Shown one piece after another: positions 60,880-64,000 of a stretch of DNA of 64,000 nt. The notes beneath the pieces are model-generated. The model searched no databases. It was given only the letters and a program-made list of their open reading frames with translations, and had not been told where the DNA came from. The position numbers and the translations under genes were made by a program. Location: NCBI RefSeq assembly GCF_030035675.1, contig NC_084485.1, positions 92,214,838 through 92,278,837 of the forward strand, written 5' to 3'. The stretch's first letter is position 1, and every line of letters begins with the position of its first letter. The stretch is from Rhineura floridana (Eukaryota; Chordata; Lepidosauria; Squamata; Rhineuridae).

Positions 60880-63104
60880 ACCCCCCTTTAGGATGCCCAC
60901 CTTAACCTGGTGAGAGGGTTTGAGAGTGTTGAAGAAGGTATGAGCAATGCCGTCAGGAGTCTAGACCAAGAGGCTAGACTCCTAGCAGGGGCACCCAAGG
61001 TGGAATGGTCAAAGCTGAAACACCAGACTAAGATGCATCCAAACTCAGAGGAAGGCAATGGTAAACCACCTCTGAATACCTCTTACCACGAAAACCCTAT
61101 GAACACAGTATCCAAAATGCAACACGAGATAGTGCTGGAAGATAAAAACCCCAGGTCAGAAGGCACTCACCGAGCTACTGGGGAAGAACAAAGGACAAGT
61201 ACGAGTAGCGCTGTGACTAATGACACAGCTGGGTCAAAGCCGAAAGGAAGCCCAGAGGCTGATGCACACAGATGCAAAAGGAGAGTCCAGAGTTGTACGA
61301 CACACACAATAGGAACATGGAATGTGAGAAGCATAAACCAGGGAAAGTTAGAAATTGTCAAGCAAGAAATGGAACGTATCAACATTACAATACTTGGGGT
61401 GAGTGAATGAAAATGGACAGGAATGGGACATATTCAATCAGGCAACTACAAAATATTTTACACAGGAAATGAGAAATTAAGAAGAAACAGGGTTGCTTTA
61501 ATAGTGAGTAGTGATGTAGCAAAAGCAATTAAGAGCTATAACGCAAGGTCTAAGCAAGTGATATCAATGAGATTAACAGAAAACCTATTAACATAACCGT
61601 CATCCAAGTCTAAGCTCCAATGGCAAACACAGAAGAAGAGGAATTAGGGGAGATTTTACGCAGAAGTACAGGAGGAAACTGATCACACACCAAAACAAGA
61701 TGTGCTGATCATCATGGGGGATTAGAATGCAAAAGTAGGGAACAGAAAAGAATTAGGAATTGTGGAGAAATGGGGCTTAGGAGACAGAAATGAAGCAGGA
61801 GAAAGACTTATTGAATTCTGTGAAGCCAATAATTTGTTTCTTGCAAACACATCTGTTGAGCAACCACAGAGACGACTGTACACGTGGACATCACCAAATG
61901 GTCAGTATAGGAATCAATTTGATTATATAATTGGTAGCAAAAGATGGAGAAGTTCCATACTTTCTGCAAAAACAAGACCAGGAGCAGACTGCAGCACAGA
62001 TCATGAACTGGTCTTATCGAAAATCAGAGTAAAGCTAAAGAAGAAGAACAAAGCAATCATAATGCCAAATACAATTTAAATAACATCCCAGAAGAATACA
62101 AAAATCAAATAAGGAACAGATTTGAGGCTTTAAACTTAGTTGACAGAGAACCAGAAGAACTATGGAGTGACGTCAGAGACATGATCAGGGAAGAATGCAA
62201 AAAGACAATATCTCTAGTTAAAAAGAGAGAAAGACCTCAATGGATGACTGAAGAAACTCTTAAAATGGTTAAAGCAAGAAGAAAGGTAAAGCAAGAGGAG
62301 ATAGAAACACGGTCAGAACCCTAAATGCAACAATACAGCGACTAGTACGTAGGGACAAAGAGAACTATTACAATAGTTTCTGTATAGAAATAGAAGAGGA
62401 CAACAAAAAGGGAAGAACAAGAGCCCTATTCCAAAAGATTAGAGAAATTAAAGGGAAATTTAAACCAAGAGTAGGGATGTTGAATAATCAACAGGGGAAC
62501 ACAATGACTGACCGAGATGAAATAAAAGGAAGATGGAAGCAATACACTGAAGAACTCTATAAAAGAGATCCCAGGATGAGTGGTTCATTCATAGAGGAAC
62601 CATATGATGAAGAACCAGAAATTTTAGAATGTGAGGTGAAAGCTGCTCTTAAAATACTTGGAAGAAACAAATCACCAGGAACAGATGGCATACCAATAGA
62701 GTTGCTACAAGTTACTGAGACTGAATCTGTCCAAATTTGACAAAAATCTATCAAGAAATATGGAAAACTAAACAATGGCGCACAGACTGGGAGTGTTCAA
62801 TATACATCCCGATTCCAAAGAAAGGGGATCCCAGGGAATGCAGTAATTATCGAACTATTGCATTAATATCCCATGCAAGTAAAGTAATGCTCAAGATTCT
62901 ACAACAAAGGCTCTTACCATATATGGAGCGAGAAATGCCAGACGTCCAAGCTGGATTTAAAAAGGGAAGATGCACCAGAGATCATATTGCAAACATATAT
63001 TGGATAATGGAACAGACCAAGGAATTTCAGAAGAAAATCACCCTGTGCTTTATAGATTACAGATTTGACTGTGTAGATCATGAAAAACTATGGAATACTT
63101 TAGA
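60880..63104 (+). mobile_element. BovB (RTE) LINE, interrupted in the RT domain
   Basis: Sense frames: TIGTWNVRSINQGKLEIVKQ (endonuclease start), RRLYTWTSPNGQYRNQFDYI, ILSAKTRPGADCSTDHELVL, KSPGTDGIPIELL, YIPIPKKGDPRECSNYRTIA, MPDVQAGFKKGR and FIDYRFDCVDHEKLW, all in BovB order. The endonuclease block GD-NAKVG has a stop in place of Trp, and there are several further stops and shifts. It ends abruptly after the FIDY block where an L1-like 5' end begins. Confidence 0.92.
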
Positions 63105-63860
63105 CTTCCGGGAAGGGTGACTTAGCCTGTGCCTGCTTTTGAGACGGGCTCCTGCCTCAAAAGAAGCTTATTCAGATATATCAGTCAGTTTTTTCTTTTT
63201 TTTTTGACTGATTAAACTTCTCCCGGGTAGGGAGAAACGAAGAGATTAACCTCAAAGCCTATTTTTGTTGGGAAGACCAGATCTCATTAATTTATGGGAC
63301 GAGGTCCAGCCGACGAAGGTGGGACGGATTTTTAACAGCAAGCTCTATCTGATAAAGCGAACGTTCACCTTATCTTCTAAGAGAGAACGCACTAACAGGC
63401 AAGCACCCTTCTTTCTATATTTTTCTTTTACTTGACTTAAATTGTTGCTGTTTAAAAGAGATTTGCCAGATTGATCAGTTTTTGACATCTCACTGGGGAG
63501 CCATAACTTCTCTCTGCTACGCACTAATTAATAGCTTATCTCTGTTTTTGTTGCAAAAAGCTGTCCTGGATTTGCATTCTAAAGATATACACAGAAGAGG
63601 GATTTCTATTCCAGATTTTTATTTTGAAAAATATTATACTGTTTTGAGACTACTCTCTTTTTGGTCTATTTTTATTTTGACGAATCTGTTTCTTGACGAT
63701 TGCCATTAATTGTTTCGATCCTGGGAACTGCATTTTGTTTACTTAACTATTGGAGAGATAAGGCTGTCTGCTCTGTTTATATTGTGATGTCACCAAGTTT
63801 GGAGTATTAACCCAATTGTTGCTGAAATAAGAAGTGGTTTTCCTATATTTTTCTTTTAAA
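63105..63860 (+). mobile_element. L1-like LINE 5' UTR, inserted into BovB
   Basis: The junction lies about where gaatacttta (BovB) meets gacttccgggaagggtgac. The following 750 bp have no BovB match by eye, are pyrimidine-rich and lead into an open frame. Interpreted as the 5' UTR of a long, possibly full-length LINE running out of the window. Confidence 0.55.
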
Positions 63861-64000
63861 ATGGCAATTAAGAAAGTGGCTGAAAATCTGGAAATAACTA
63901 TGTTTCAGAAAATAATGGATGAGATTGAGATAATGAAAATTGAATTGAGTAAAATGAAGCAGGAGATTAAAGATATAAGGGTCCCTGTGAGAGAGGTGAT
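63861..64000 (+). CDS. start of L1-like ORF1 (partial)
   Basis: Open from ATG at 63861 to the window end, 46 codons: MAIKKVAENLEITMFQKIMD then EIEIMKIELSKMKQEIKDIR. Heptad-like spacing of I, M and L suggests the coiled coil of an L1-type ORF1 protein. Short, so family is not certain. Confidence 0.5.
   Translation, partial: MAIKKVAENLEITMFQKIMDEIEIMKIELSKMKQEIKDIRVPVREV

Overview
The window is vertebrate nuclear DNA, most likely from a squamate reptile (lizard or snake). Genes are split into short exons with GT-AG introns, the intergenic and intronic DNA is AT-rich, and the repeats fit squamates: many fragments of an L2-clade LINE, a CR1-type LINE, a BovB (RTE) LINE interrupted by an L1-like LINE, a tRNA-headed SINE with a BovB-like 3' tail, a Tc1-type transposon and several palindromic or MITE-like elements. 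The species call is inference; the gene calls rest on conceptual translation of exons compared with remembered human proteins.

Layout. (1) 1-31500: ZYG11B on the plus strand, entered in intron 1. Thirteen coding exons run from 3309 to 27712 and are followed by a long 3' UTR carrying a CR1-type insertion. (2) 31560-44106: ZYG11A on the plus strand, complete with 14 coding exons. It starts in a CpG-rich promoter at a 25-codon first exon (31767-31841) and encodes about 763 residues. (3) 48110-59925: the last six coding exons of ECHDC2 on the minus strand; its 5' exons and mitochondrial presequence lie beyond 64000. (4) 60310-64000: LINE debris, namely a small LINE 3' end, a BovB element and the 5' end of an L1-like element inserted into the BovB.

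The order ZYG11B - ZYG11A - ECHDC2 (opposite strand) is the order I know from human 1p32, so this is a conserved syntenic block. ZYG11B and ZYG11A are tandem paralogues: 11 of the 13 exons that can be compared, or 11 of 12 if the terminal exon is set aside, have identical lengths. Both encode substrate receptors of Cullin-2/Elongin ubiquitin ligases, with BC box and Cul2 box in exon 2, leucine-rich repeats in exon 3 and armadillo-like repeats from exon 4 onward. Both keep the residues reported to bind N-terminal glycine degrons. ECHDC2 is a crotonase-superfamily mitochondrial enzyme and is a neighbour only, with no evident functional link.

The most notable points are a shifted stop at the ZYG11B C-terminus with the ancestral tail still readable just behind it, a GC-AG intron in ZYG11A, a ZYG11A far closer to ZYG11B than the human gene is, a 270-bp repeated block flanking an ECHDC2 exon, and several DNA transposons or MITEs whose ends and target-site duplications can be read to the base. 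I found no CRISPR array, operon, prokaryotic system or clearly new gene.
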